64,000 nt of DNA from Oscheius dolichura (lineage: Eukaryota; Nematoda; Chromadorea; Rhabditida; Rhabditidae): NCBI GenBank assembly GCA_932521035.1, contig OW051493.1, positions 4,960,001 to 5,024,000 of the forward strand. Direction: 5' to 3'. A program made the position numbers and the translations under genes. The notes beneath the pieces are model-generated. The model did not search any database and had not been told where the DNA came from. It saw only the letters and a list, made by a program, of their open reading frames with translations. Below, in pieces: positions 1 through 10,074 of the stretch. Numbering within the stretch: the first letter of the stretch is position 1; the number at the start of each line of letters is the position of its first letter.

Positions 1-2
1 TC

Positions 3-1563
3 AATGGGCTGGCCAACTACTTTGAGTACTCCACATGGGAAGAGAACATGGAGAACGGGCCGAATGTTCGTATCAATACTCAGTTTACAATTGTGAACCT
101 GGAAAACAAGCCGGTGACCGTCGTGAGCAAATCTTCCTATGAGACGACCAAGGAGGAACGGAATAATGAGAATCTGGGAGGGCAGGGAGAGTCCGTCACC
201 CAGGTAGGGATAACACTCATTCCAATGAACAGAGTATTCCAGAAACCCGTTACCCACACCTTCCTTATGGAAAGAGAGAAGAGGTCCTTCAATGTGAATG
301 TGATCGACACGCCCGGGATGAACGATACGCGAGGAGTCAGACAAGACCAGCTGAACCTTCAGGAGATCATCGACCACATCCGGGGACTCAAGTAGGGTTT
401 CCCTTGTTCGGTACAGTATCCCTTCAGGCAATTGAATGCTATAGTTCTGTTGTTGACTGCCGATCAGCCCCGGATGACTCCCCAATTTCGCCACTCTCTA
501 AACGAACTTCTCACCCAATTTGATAAGGAGTCCCTGAAGAATCTGCTCTTCTGCTACACTCGAACCAGGCCCTTCAACTACAAACCGGGAGATGCCTTGG
601 GCACCCTGAGGGAATATGTTGAGGAACAGTCCAGACGCTCTGGGGTCTCTATTCCGCTTGAAAGGTAAATTTGACGAAGGAGGGTAGAATAAGCACGGGT
701 TAAGGGGGAATGTCTTCTGTATTGACAACGACTGCTTCCGCTATTTGTGTCTCGTGGACCAATTCCCGGATTGCAAAGACAAAAAATTGAATAAGGAATT
801 TGGGGAATGCTGGGTCCAAACTCGACGCGAGTTGAACAGGTCATCACATCGACTTGAGAAAGGGACAGCCAGTTTAGATTTCTGAAGAGAGTCGGGGAGC
901 TGAGGCCCTACAAGCTGGACGCGTCGACAGACCTCTCCAAGTTGAGACAGATGGTCAATGCTCTTGCTCTGCCACAAGGAGAGATCGCCAAACTGAACGC
1001 ATTTTGTGTTAGGGACATAGACAATACCTTCTCCCAGGTCTGAAGAGACTGTCGTACTGGAAACGGGGGATTTTTAGATGCAAGAGCAATACAAAAACGT
1101 CAATTACTACACTCCTACAACATCCGGAAAAGGGGAACAACTCGAGAAGCAGCTAGCCTACTATCAAGAGAAGGTTTGTTGCTGAATTCTCTTTTATCCC
1201 GCAAGGATCTCTCTCCCCCCGTTAGCCAGATATTTCAGCAGGAAGAGATGAAGAAGGAGCGCTATGTCATCCTTGCTCTGTGTGCAGAGATCCGTGTCCA
1301 TATTAGCTATAAGAGCCTGGCCCAGCCAGCCGACGAATTCAGACTGAAACTCATCGAATATATTGAAGACGCGGTACAGATAGGAAAGATTGGAAATACG
1401 GTAATTTTAGGAAAGGAAATTACAACAAGGAGGAGACCCACGGCTGGTCAAAGATCTGCAGGCAGCCTTACAGCATTACGAGGAAAGGGTCATGGATATA
1501 TCGAAGGAAGTGGAGGACAAGAAGAGGAACATTCTCACTGAATTCGAGGTAAACCCCCGGTAG
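3..1563 (+). CDS. P-loop GTPase, AIG1/septin-like uncharacterised family (5' truncated by window edge)
   Basis: The visible part begins inside the G domain. The G3 motif is DTPGMNDTRG, after the stretch NVNVIDTP. It is followed by a segment ending in LLFCYTRTRPFNYKPGD and then a coiled-coil-like tail rich in Glu and Lys. This order matches a family of uncharacterised animal GTPases related to AIG1/septin proteins. The P-loop exon lies upstream of the window. Exons I can join in frame are 3-391, 428-664, 705-839, 878-1037 and 1078-1173, with introns of 36-40 bp. The 3' part to the stop near 1561 is less certain, because one junction near 1,398-1,430 does not resolve cleanly. An AATAAA lies near 1,692. 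The molecular role is unknown; GTP binding is inferred. Confidence 0.7.
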
Positions 1564-1840
1564 AGATGGCAGAAAATGAAAATATTGTAGATAGAAACAA
1601 GAATTAATTGCTTGCAATCACTCAACAACTATCAACATCTACTGTCGAAGACGATTGCCTTCCACTGAACTAACTCGAGAACCCCATATTGAATAAAATT
1701 TATCTTATAAGGGAGCAATCTGTTTTGAAAGGCTCCAATCAACACGACTTGGCCCGCTGAAGCTGTCAATCGATACAAAATTTATTGTTTGATGTTTATA
1801 CAGGAATATATCTTTAAAAAATATCGAATGGTTTCTCCTT

Positions 1841-2447
1841 TTACTCTTCCACCACCTGCTGTCTGGCCCGTTCCCGTTCCCTGTTTTGAGCCCTCTCCGC
1901 CCGCTCTCGCTCCTGTTGCAGTGTCGCTTCCAGTGTCTAATATTTAGAATCCTTTGAATACAATGCCTTCTCTCACCCTATATCTCTTCTCGTGATGCTG
2001 GCGTAATTCCTGCACCTCCCGTTGATGTTCTGCTTTCAACTCCTCCACTCGCTGTTCCTGATCGGCCTTCAATTTCTCATACTCATTTCGTAACTTCCGC
2101 ATGTCTGCTTCGTGTTTCTTCCTCTCCTTTCTGTTTTCCTCCTCTTCACGTCCAAAAGCCTAAAGGGAGATGCTTGTCTCCTAGTCAACGGTCTCCCACC
2201 TCCATCCTCTTGTTGAATCTATCCAGCATAACCTCCGCTTTATGATCCATTTCGTCGGCCTTCATCTTCGCCATGTTTTCCACCCTCGACAGACATGTTG
2301 CCAGCTGTTGTTGCTGTAGCTCTAATCTGAAATTATTCTTCACGGAGATGGTCGATCCACTCACAGTTGAGCTGCCGGATTGACCTCCTCCTCCTCCTCG
2401 CTGGACTCTTCGCTCGACGAGGACGTCTCTCGGCGACGGCGGGGCAT
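1841..2447 (-). CDS. Small charged coiled-coil protein (162 aa)
   Basis: Four exons (2447-2365, 2326-2200, 2159-1977, 1936-1841) join in frame to 162 codons plus stop. The N-terminus is MPRRRRETSSSSEESSEEEE, a basic patch followed by a Ser/Glu run. The rest is an almost continuous heptad-rich coiled coil with repeated Glu, Arg and Gln and no membrane segment. The intron sizes (38, 40 and 40 bp) and the AATAAA on the minus strand near 1,786 support a real gene. It converges with the GTPase gene and is divergent from the segment starting at 2,720. I do not recognise a family; a structural or scaffolding role is only a guess. Confidence 0.6.
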
Positions 2448-2719
2448 TTTCCACTGGGGAATAAATTAAACGAGAAGAGATACGGCCGTGGGAGACAGAG
2501 AAAGACAAAAGTGATACCAATACTTCCGACGTGGCGATAAAAATCGAATGGTGAGAAATTGACGGGTTTACTTCGGACACGGGGCACGGATGTTGAGGGG
2601 GTGATTGATAAGGGAGATATTTGAGACTTGGTTAGAATATTATAAATAAATGTAAGCTGAAGTGGGAAGCGGAATAAGGTCGGAATTGTCTTATCAACTG
2701 GATCGATCGCCAGGTACAC

Positions 2720-3177
2720 AATGCCCCGCAGGGTCCTTCAGTTCTTACAAGCTATGGACAACGTGGACTGGCTACAACACAGCCGGGTGTCGGGATCGTC
2801 TTCCGATGAGATACAGTGATACCTGGAGGACTGTTCAGGAAGCAGGGCGACTTACCCGTAGCTACAGATAGAAGAGTTCAATGAGCAGTTGACGACACCA
2901 TCGACGGCCGGCTGAGGAGCGGCATTCCCGGGGCAGGAGTGCAGAGTCTCGTCCCTACACCGACTGGCACAACAGATATACACGGAAATGTCTCCAAGAG
3001 GCTTAGAACAAATTGCACTGAATGGTCTGGATGAAGAAGGAGGGATCCCTACTAGTCCGGGCACTCTCCTCCCTTTTCATCCAAATATCTACAGAATTGA
3101 TTCTTTCCGGGAGCCAATATTATCGGGACCTGAGAATCCAGGGGGCAGCCGTAGGTGTCATGGGGCTGAAAGGATAG
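2720..3177 (+). CDS. Putative small gene, unrecognised; exon joins uncertain
   Basis: An ATG at 2720 opens MPRRVLQFLQAMDNVDWL, which reads like coding sequence with the GC-rich codon use of its neighbours. A second segment near 2,870 reads LQIEEFNEQLTTPST. A third, ending at a TAG at 3175, reads YYRDLRIQGAAVGVMGLKG. I could not connect them with consistent phases, so either an exon is misread or these are remnants. It would share a divergent promoter (2,448-2,719) with the coiled-coil gene. No function is proposed. Confidence 0.25.
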
Positions 3178-3481
3178 TTACATGTTTAGTCAAAAACTAC
3201 CTCTGGGCGGAATGTGCCAACAATAAAATGGAACGAACTGAAAAGTTATTATATCTAAATAGGGGCTATACCTCAGGAAGAGAAGAGGTGTGATCATGGC
3301 GAGGACGCCTTTCCAAAACGGCTGGTCAAGTCCTTTTTTAGCTGGAATAGGCGCGGTCAAGTGAACCGCAAACAGTGCTTGATCCTGGCCAGCCTTCCCC
3401 CATTTCCAACGAAAATTTGATCTCTTAGCGTCTAAAAACGTCCTCCTCATGTATTTATAGCGAACTTTAACTGTAGCGCTA

Positions 3482-4315
3482 ATGGTCTGTCCGGACAGTT
3501 CGGGTCAATCGAGGTCAGGGGGACACCGGCGTCCATTGATCGCCTCCTCCATGCAACGGCTAGCGAGGCTCTCCCACAAGTTATGTATCCTCGAACCGGA
3601 GGACCCTACCACCTTCTCTCCCGGAGAACGGATAGTCCGCAGCTATCTGGCCCTCTCCTTCAGGCAAGTCCAGTTACCTTCCTATTCACTAGTCCCTAGA
3701 GGCCTGGTCGCCATATTCTTCGCCTGGCACCTGTTCGACTTTCTCTTCTCGGCCATTTGGATGCACGGCTATGTCTGGTCCCTCAACCTGCCGATAGATC
3801 TTGACCTCTCGGACAAGTCGGCCGGCTCCATCGTCTACCATCAAAAGAACATAGTGGGTGGCCATTTGAAGAGTAATCAGCTGTTCTAATAGGTTGGTCA
3901 AAATGAGCGGGTATTCCATGCCTTCGGGGCCGTTTCTGGAACTTTTATCATGATGATGTGAGTTATTTCCTACCATTATTATTCCATACTGTACAGATGT
4001 TCTGGTTTTGCTAGCGGGAGTAACATGAAAGTGTGGGAGTTGGCGAAGCTCGGGGCAGCCGTCGGTCTCCTCGTCGCGACCGTTAGGCCCTGCCAGGTTA
4101 GACACACTCATTCTCTCATTTCCCTCTTCCAGCTAAAACACCGGCTATTCTCTGCCCTTCACGAGGGGTTCTACACACAATTTCTGGTCTTCTTTGCCGG
4201 AATCATCCTTGCTCTCCGGTCAGCACAATCCTCTCCCGATAAAACCAACGAGGAAGAGAGCGGAGAATCCTCAAAGGAAGCCATTTGTAACGAGGCGAAA
4301 AATAAAATCCAATGA
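3482..4315 (+). CDS. Multi-pass membrane protein of unknown family
   Basis: Four reconstructed exons run from the ATG at 3482 (or an in-frame ATG at 3551) to the TGA at 4313. The intron 3' of AAGAACATAGTGG ends in the acceptor ttctaatag. The next starts with gtgagttatttcc, and the third ends in ctcttccag. The product has four hydrophobic segments: around PRGLVAIFFAWHLFDFLFS, around FHAFGAVSGTFIMMM, around LGAAVGLLVATV, and around FYTQFLVFFAGIILAL. The C-terminus is short, polar and Glu/Lys-rich. Spacing and size suggest a small organelle or plasma-membrane protein. I could not place it in a family. Confidence 0.5.
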
Positions 4316-4412
4316 AATTGGAATGATAATGTATCCAGCCAAGCCGGTGTAATAAATTCTACTCACTTCTTTCTGTTGCCGGTAATAGTCCAGAGACAGT
4401 CGTATAAAGCAG

Positions 4413-4743
4413 CTACGTCACCCACTTGTGGACCGCGAAGTCATAGAAGTTCAACGGGTTCGAAGAGAACGGTAAGGGCCGGGCATACTTGAAGTACCGG
4501 TCTGCAAAAGGGGTCGGCTTGCCAAATATCGACACAGACTTAGGTATATATTACCCCTTCTTACAGCACGTAGACCGTGATGGCACATCTGAATGTGGTC
4601 GTGGTCACTGACAGCCCAAATCACCTTCTTGTTGTCCTTTGACGTGATCCATTTAGCTCGTCACTTCTCATTTCTATTTTTCCAAACAGACAGTGTTGCG
4701 TTGTTGCGACTCTACCCACACGCTGCCCCTTTGGGCTGCTCAT
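4413..4743 (-). CDS. Putative very small single-TM protein
   Basis: On the minus strand the last exon reads SVSIFGKPTPFADRYFKY and ends HKWVT before a TAG at 4413-4415. It is preceded by a hydrophobic piece (VTTTTFRCAITVY), then an ATG near 4743. The exon joins are ambiguous because two donor choices are possible around 4,560. The shape (short basic N-terminus, one membrane segment, aromatic C-terminal tail) resembles small inner mitochondrial membrane proteins, but I recognise no specific family. Confidence 0.3.
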
Positions 4744-5640
4744 AGCTTATGGTTTTGAGGAACACAAGGCAAACTTATGAATTGAAGAAAAAGAAGAAGA
4801 GGGACGGGAGACGTAGAAGAAACGGCCCCTTTGGCCGTGTGGAAGATGTACAATTGTCCATTTCATTCCAGGCAGTACTTCTATTTCACTCTTCCGTCGG
4901 CTGGTCTACTGTTGATCTCGGTATACCCATCTCTTCAAGGCCATTTCATTGTCGCCGTCGACATCACCTGAAATTTCGGAAGAAAAGAAGAAGCTAATAA
5001 GGAGGAAAGAAAAGAATCATATTTTTATAGATTTTAGCCGGAAAGATTGGTTGGTATCAAGCGCTTTCGTTTTTCCTATAGCAGGTGGCGGTCCAGTCGG
5101 AATTCCAAACACCGCTATGGTTCTACGAAAGGACTGCCCTCACGCCAGGAGAGACGAGCCAAGACTCATCTCCGAAGAGAATCTGCTAGGAGAGGCGGAT
5201 TCCCTCTGTCGCACGTCTTTTTGACCGGCTTGAGTACGACCTTTTAGACCAAAAAAGAGAACCCAAATGAATGGGAGACGTTATTTTACGTGGGAAGGAC
5301 ACCCACAACGCCATTTCATGCCCATGGACAAAGGAGAGATCTCCTTCTGGACACCGAGACTCGAAGATCCCGCTACGTTTGTTTGTTTTTTGAGGTGACA
5401 AAATGAGAAAAAGCAACCTGATAAAATGGAAGAGAAGAAACTGAGCACGAAGATGGCAGACAGACGAATGAAGAGAAAATTCTGGCTGAAAGCGGTCTCG
5501 ACCAGCCATTCGACGGAACAAGACAGGTCAAGTAGACTTTATTAGAAGTTTTGAGGAAAAGACCGACCGAAAAGGTCACAATAGAATCTTATTATGGAAT
5601 GTCTCTGATACACGCATCTGCACAACTGTCTATTCGTCGC
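4744..5640. other. Intergenic stretch, no supported gene
   Basis: Between the small minus-strand protein and collagen 1 there are short open frames on both strands. None has a recognisable domain or a consistent splice pattern. The plus-strand frame around 4,949-5,224 is the longest, and I found nothing to support it. The end nearest 5,640 should contain the 3' UTR of collagen 1. Confidence 0.5.
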
Positions 5641-7294
5641 TTATCGTCGTCCGTATCCCCCGCCCGGCTGGTACGAGCCCGACTCCGACGGCATCTGATA
5701 ATCCTCTTGAATACGCGGCTGAGGTCCGGGGTTGATTAATAAAATCGAGTCCACGTTCTGACAGACACACACTCCCGGCTCTCCCGGCGGGCCCTGTCCT
5801 CCCATCGGTCCTGAAGAATACTTTCTGGTCAATACTGCCATTTGTTACCTTCTGGTCCAGGGTATCCGCCCTCTCCTGGCTCGCCGGGGCTTCCAGGCCA
5901 TCCACGGTCACCTTGAGGTCCAGTCAAACCGTTTCTTCCAGGCAGTCCAGGCATTCCCGGAGCTCCGGGTGGTCCAGGTGGTCCTTCGTCTCCAGGTGGC
6001 CCCTCACGCAGTTCTCCTTCGGGAGTGGGCCCCTTGTCTCCAGGGGCTCCAGGTCCTCCACGATATCCAGGCGGGCCGACGGGGCCTGTCTCTCCGACGG
6101 CACCGTCCTCTCCATCCAGTCCCTTCATTCCAGGAGGCCCGGGTGGTCCGACGTCTCCGGGGAAGCCGGGCCATCCCTTGATGCCAGGCGGGCCTTTAGG
6201 GCAAGGACGGCACGGAGGAGGCTCACGAGCAATGTTCATCGGGCAAGTCTGGTTGGGAGTCGTGCCAGGCATTCCCGGCTTTCCGGCAGAACCAGGAGTG
6301 CCGGGCTTACCAGGATTACCAGATCCTCCACGGGGTCCAGGAGGTCCAGGAATACAACAACCTACGACAGGATAATGTGTTAAGCCAGTTGAATCTTACC
6401 AGGGCATTCGGACTCCATGGGTGTGCCGGTGACCTCGTCGCCGTAGGCCTGCATCCTGTATTTCCTCTTGTAAATGCCTCTGGCTGTCCTGTTGTGAGAC
6501 AGTTTGCCATATTCCACCTCGATCAGCGCCTGCTCATTTGATTGCTAAAACATTCTTGTCCTCGGGAAGATGGTGGCCCTACCTCACAGAAGAGCATCTC
6601 CCTCTCGACGTATTCTATCGTGTACTGAGCCTCGTTGTACATGACAGGGAGGGCCATACAGATGATGGCCAGGGAGAAGGCACTGAAAGGACAGTCAATG
6701 AGGAAAGGGGGAGGATCACCTAAAGAGGATCTGCAGATAGGTAACGAATTGGTATGCTCGCTTTCTCGGATTCCATACTGCCAGCGACGACAGTGGAGAG
6801 CTGGAAGGGGCCGGGTCAATTTGGGGACAGGAGGCACCTACCCGTCGCTGTCTTTCATGTTCATTTTCGGGACGGCGGGTCCACCACCAGCGGGTTTTTG
6901 TGTCGTCGACGCTTCTGTTCTCAAATGTATAGAAACTCTAAAAAGATGAGGTTAGGATTGAAATAGGCCAACCTTTGCTCCTTTTCTGAAGAAATTGGGT
7001 TTGCGCCAAAGGAATCTTCGGATGGCGGAGAGCACTTGCCTCACGGACTTTCCCTTTTTCTTCTCGGCTTTTACCTCGCTGAACACGGTTTAGATGAGAG
7101 AAATGGGAGGAGATCACTTACTTTTGGTTGTGGTCCTTTGTCTTTTTGATGGTCACAGTCCGCTTGCTGGAGACCGTGACGACGACCTGGCTGGGATCCT
7201 GAAAATAAATGTTTCAGAAAGGATAATCAATGATGATGAGTAGTTTTATCACGACGGACGTGCTACGAACCGCGGGAGTCGAGGGCGGGGTCAT
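5641..7294 (-). CDS. Cuticle collagen 1 (428 aa, 9 exons)
   Basis: Exons 7294-7256, 7198-7122, 7078-6973, 6937-6842, 6760-6720, 6682-6583, 6544-6400, 6361-5849 and 5810-5641 join in frame to 428 codons plus stop. A long basic cytoplasmic N-terminus is followed by a membrane segment ([20 protein letters not shown]) and the Col_cuticle_N pattern ending in EREMLFCE. After an Arg/Lys-rich cleavage-type region come Cys-flanked Gly-X-Y blocks ([13 protein letters not shown] onward). The C-terminus carries CVCQ and a Gly-rich tail. Nematode cuticle collagens are type II membrane precursors, processed and cross-linked in the extracellular cuticle. Most introns are 37-57 bp; the longest is 81 bp. The unusually long N-terminal region, split over four exons, is the oddity. 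Confidence 0.9.
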
Positions 7295-8466
7295 ACGACG
7301 ATCGCGACCCAGATACAGTCAGCCGGGCGAAGTCTGAAGATGAGACTCTTCTGCAACATTTCACATATTTGACATTTTAAGGGAGGACGAGGAGAGGAAG
7401 GTTAGAAAGAAAGGGCCCAGAAGAAAGGAAAAAGTGTCTAGAAATGTCAGTACAATCAGTTAGAAGAGAGAGAGAGAGAGAGAGCCCCTGTAAAGATATC
7501 GAGAAAGCCAGATTAGTCTCTAGGAGATGCTCTTCTTGAACTCTTTCCGAGTTGTCTAGGATCTCTAACCTTTCTTGTTGTTTATTCCCAAAAGGGGAAA
7601 GGTGCTCCTCGCATAATCTGTTACATCGGTCCGCCGCATCTGCCAGATACCCATCGGATTCGGTCCGGTGTCGGACCAGCCGATCCCTTTCGCTCGTCCC
7701 CCCACAAAAACTACCTGGGCCACCCCTCCCCGGTCGTTTTCGCTGGTCTGCCCAAAGGGCGTCACCTACTTTAGTCAATCATCAATCAGTGAAAACAACG
7801 GGGCGACCGCAATCGGAAGAAGAAGAAGAGCAATTTTAATAGAAAGTTCTGGAAAGGGGAGAGGTGTGGATATCCTGACAATCAATTAGGCAGACTGAAG
7901 GGGCCAAAGGGCGCCCGTAAACAGGGGCGGAGGAGATACGAGAGATGTGTCCGATCGCATAATATCACTCGAGAGACACCCTCTGACAGTACTGTACACA
8001 GCCAAGGCCCCGGATCTGTGTCTATAGGGGCTTCTCACCTTTCCCGTGGCGCCTCTCTCCCCAAAAAGCACTCGCCACCTTTTTCGTCGCCCATTTCAAA
8101 CAGACGTGTAAAATAAGGTCATGAAACTGCATTCCGGAGAAGATTTGTGACATTTTTGGTGGTCGTCGCCCCCCGGCCAACTCGTGGCGAAAATCGACCT
8201 CAATTAACTGATACCATGACGCCTTTTCTACGGGAAAAGTGACGAACAGATACGGGAATATACATTTATTGAAAGACTCTTATTATGGAATGTGGGGACC
8301 CTTATTGTCTCGGTTGATGCACTATCAAACGTGTCGTCAATTCAGGTGCAGTCGCTTTCTCATCATCTTCCGGTGCCTTCTCGCGCTGTAGTAGCCGCCG
8401 TTGTTCATCATATACGATTCCGTTGTACTCCTAAAAGTCTCTCATTATTCTGCTCTGTAGGACAGC
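7295..8466. other. Intergenic region between the two collagen genes
   Basis: This is the promoter side of collagen 1 and the 3' flank of collagen 2. It includes a (GA)n run at about 7,463-7,484. A minus-strand open frame at 7,510-7,778 has a protein-like charged composition but no domain and no evident exon partners, so I do not call it. Confidence 0.5.
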
Positions 8467-9572
8467 TTACTGCTCGACGTAGGCGGGCTGTGCTTCCGTG
8501 GTTGCCTCCGTTGTGGGGGCCTCTTCTCGTGGGGCGGGAATCTTCCCGTTGACATCGGCCATGACCACCTCGGTGTCCTGGCAGACGCAAGTTCCGGGAG
8601 TACCAGAGGGTCCCTCTTCTCCCTGAGGCCCAGAAGATCCAGGAGGTCCCATCGGTCCGGGTGCTCCGGGTGGGCCGGGCCATCCCTTCTCTCCCGGTGT
8701 TCCAGCGTATCCGTCCTCTCCAGGCATTCCGGCAGCTCCAGGAGGACCCCAAGGTCCTGATGGCCCAGCATCTCCGGGTGGCCCGGGAATAACGTGGGCC
8801 TCGGGGGTTCGGCCCTTGTCTCCAGCCGGTCCAGCCGTTCCAGGCGGTCCCATGGGCCCGGGAGCCCCCTGCTCACCAGGCTTGCCAGGCAGGCCATCTT
8901 TTCCTGGTCGTCCAGGTATGCCGAAGTCTCCCGAATCTCCAGGGAAGCCGGGATGCCCAGGAACTCCTCGAGGTCCCTGTGGACAAGGCAGGCACGGAGG
9001 TGGTTCAAATACTCTCTCGGGGATGCAAGAGGCATTCGGTGTGGTTCCAGGTCGGCCTGGTGCTCCATCAGGTCCAGGGGCTCCAGGGAGAGCAGGTAAT
9101 CCAGGATCACCAACAGGACCGCGTTCACCAGGTATACAACAGGCAGGGCATTCTTGGAATTGTGGGCCTTCAGGAGCAAACATGCTGGGGTTGTAGGAGG
9201 AGCCGTAGGCAGAACGGGCAGTCCTATTCCTGGCCACGTCGTGGTACCTCTCCCTCATTGAGACCATCTCCTGCTCCATGTCATTCGTTGAACTCTGGGA
9301 AGGGAATGTATAAAATCTAAATGGGTTGGCACACCTGGCAGTAGGAGAGGTCTTGTTTCGTGAACTCGGCCATGTTCCCGACGTAGTTGTACATGGAGGG
9401 GACGACGAAACAGATGGTTAACAAAGAGAAGATGGACAGACACGACGAGACCGCTATCAACAGCTTATAGGCATCCTCCCTCGCCTGTAATTACAATTTG
9501 GGAGAGGAGGGCACAGGGGGATACCTCTGATATGGCTTCGTCTTGGAGCGTGGGGCCGTCTAGGCGCCCCAT
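8467..9572 (-). CDS. Cuticle collagen 2 (341 aa, 3 exons)
   Basis: Exons 9572-9525, 9484-9335 and 9294-8467 give 341 codons plus stop. A short cytoplasmic N-terminus ([16 protein letters not shown]) is followed by a membrane segment ([20 protein letters not shown]). The Col_cuticle_N end is [10 protein letters not shown]. Next come a spacer with [12 protein letters not shown], the cysteine box [11 protein letters not shown], Gly-X-Y blocks with a second Cys pair ([12 protein letters not shown]), CVCQDTEVV, and a Thr/Ala/Glu-rich C-terminus ending YVEQ. It shares the CCIPG and CLPCP cysteine framework with collagen 1, 1.2 kb away on the same strand, so the two look like old tandem paralogues. 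The exon structures differ strongly (3 versus 9). Confidence 0.93.
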
Positions 9573-10074
9573 GTTTGAGAGAAGGCACTGAAAAGACAAA
9601 GTCTTACGGTAGAGACTCAAAGCAACAAGTGGATCAATATTATGATAAGAACGAATAAAAAAGAAGGTTTTGTGTACGGTTGGATATGATGGAAGAAAAC
9701 ACGATATCTTGAAATGAGGCGTCGCGGAGATTACTGTAGGCGGGGCCTGACTGGCCGGCCAGAAAGGGAAAAGTTAATCGATAATGAGCGGTAGTTGCAA
9801 GGAGAAGCCGGGCTGATGATAACGAGGGGAAAGTGTCCTCCCGACGGCCGACGTACCCGTTACCCAATTCGGTTGCGCGCTCTTGACCCAGATATCAGTA
9901 GACGGATCTCCTCGGGGGATCCCACAGATAATAAAGTATTTATTCCTTCTCTTTGTAATAGATAACCCTAACAGAACCAAAAAATAGAGAGATCCAAGTG
10001 GTGGGTGGGCAGCTGGGAAAGTGAAGCAGTCGGGGGGAAGGGAAAGATCACAAGGGAAAGACGACGGCGGGGCT
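9573..10074. other. Intergenic, upstream of collagen 2 and downstream of rapsyn
   Basis: No supported gene. It holds the rapsyn 3' flank and the collagen 2 promoter side. Confidence 0.5.

Noticed and set aside
6025-6375. A Gly-Pro-rich, collagen-like frame on the plus strand over collagen 1
   Set aside because: GGN-CCN codons read as Gly-Pro on both strands; membrane domain, Cys boxes and introns fit only the minus strand. The same applies at 8816-9196.
7463-7484. (GA)n tract as a promoter element
   Set aside because: A simple repeat with no positional link to a start; likely a plain microsatellite.
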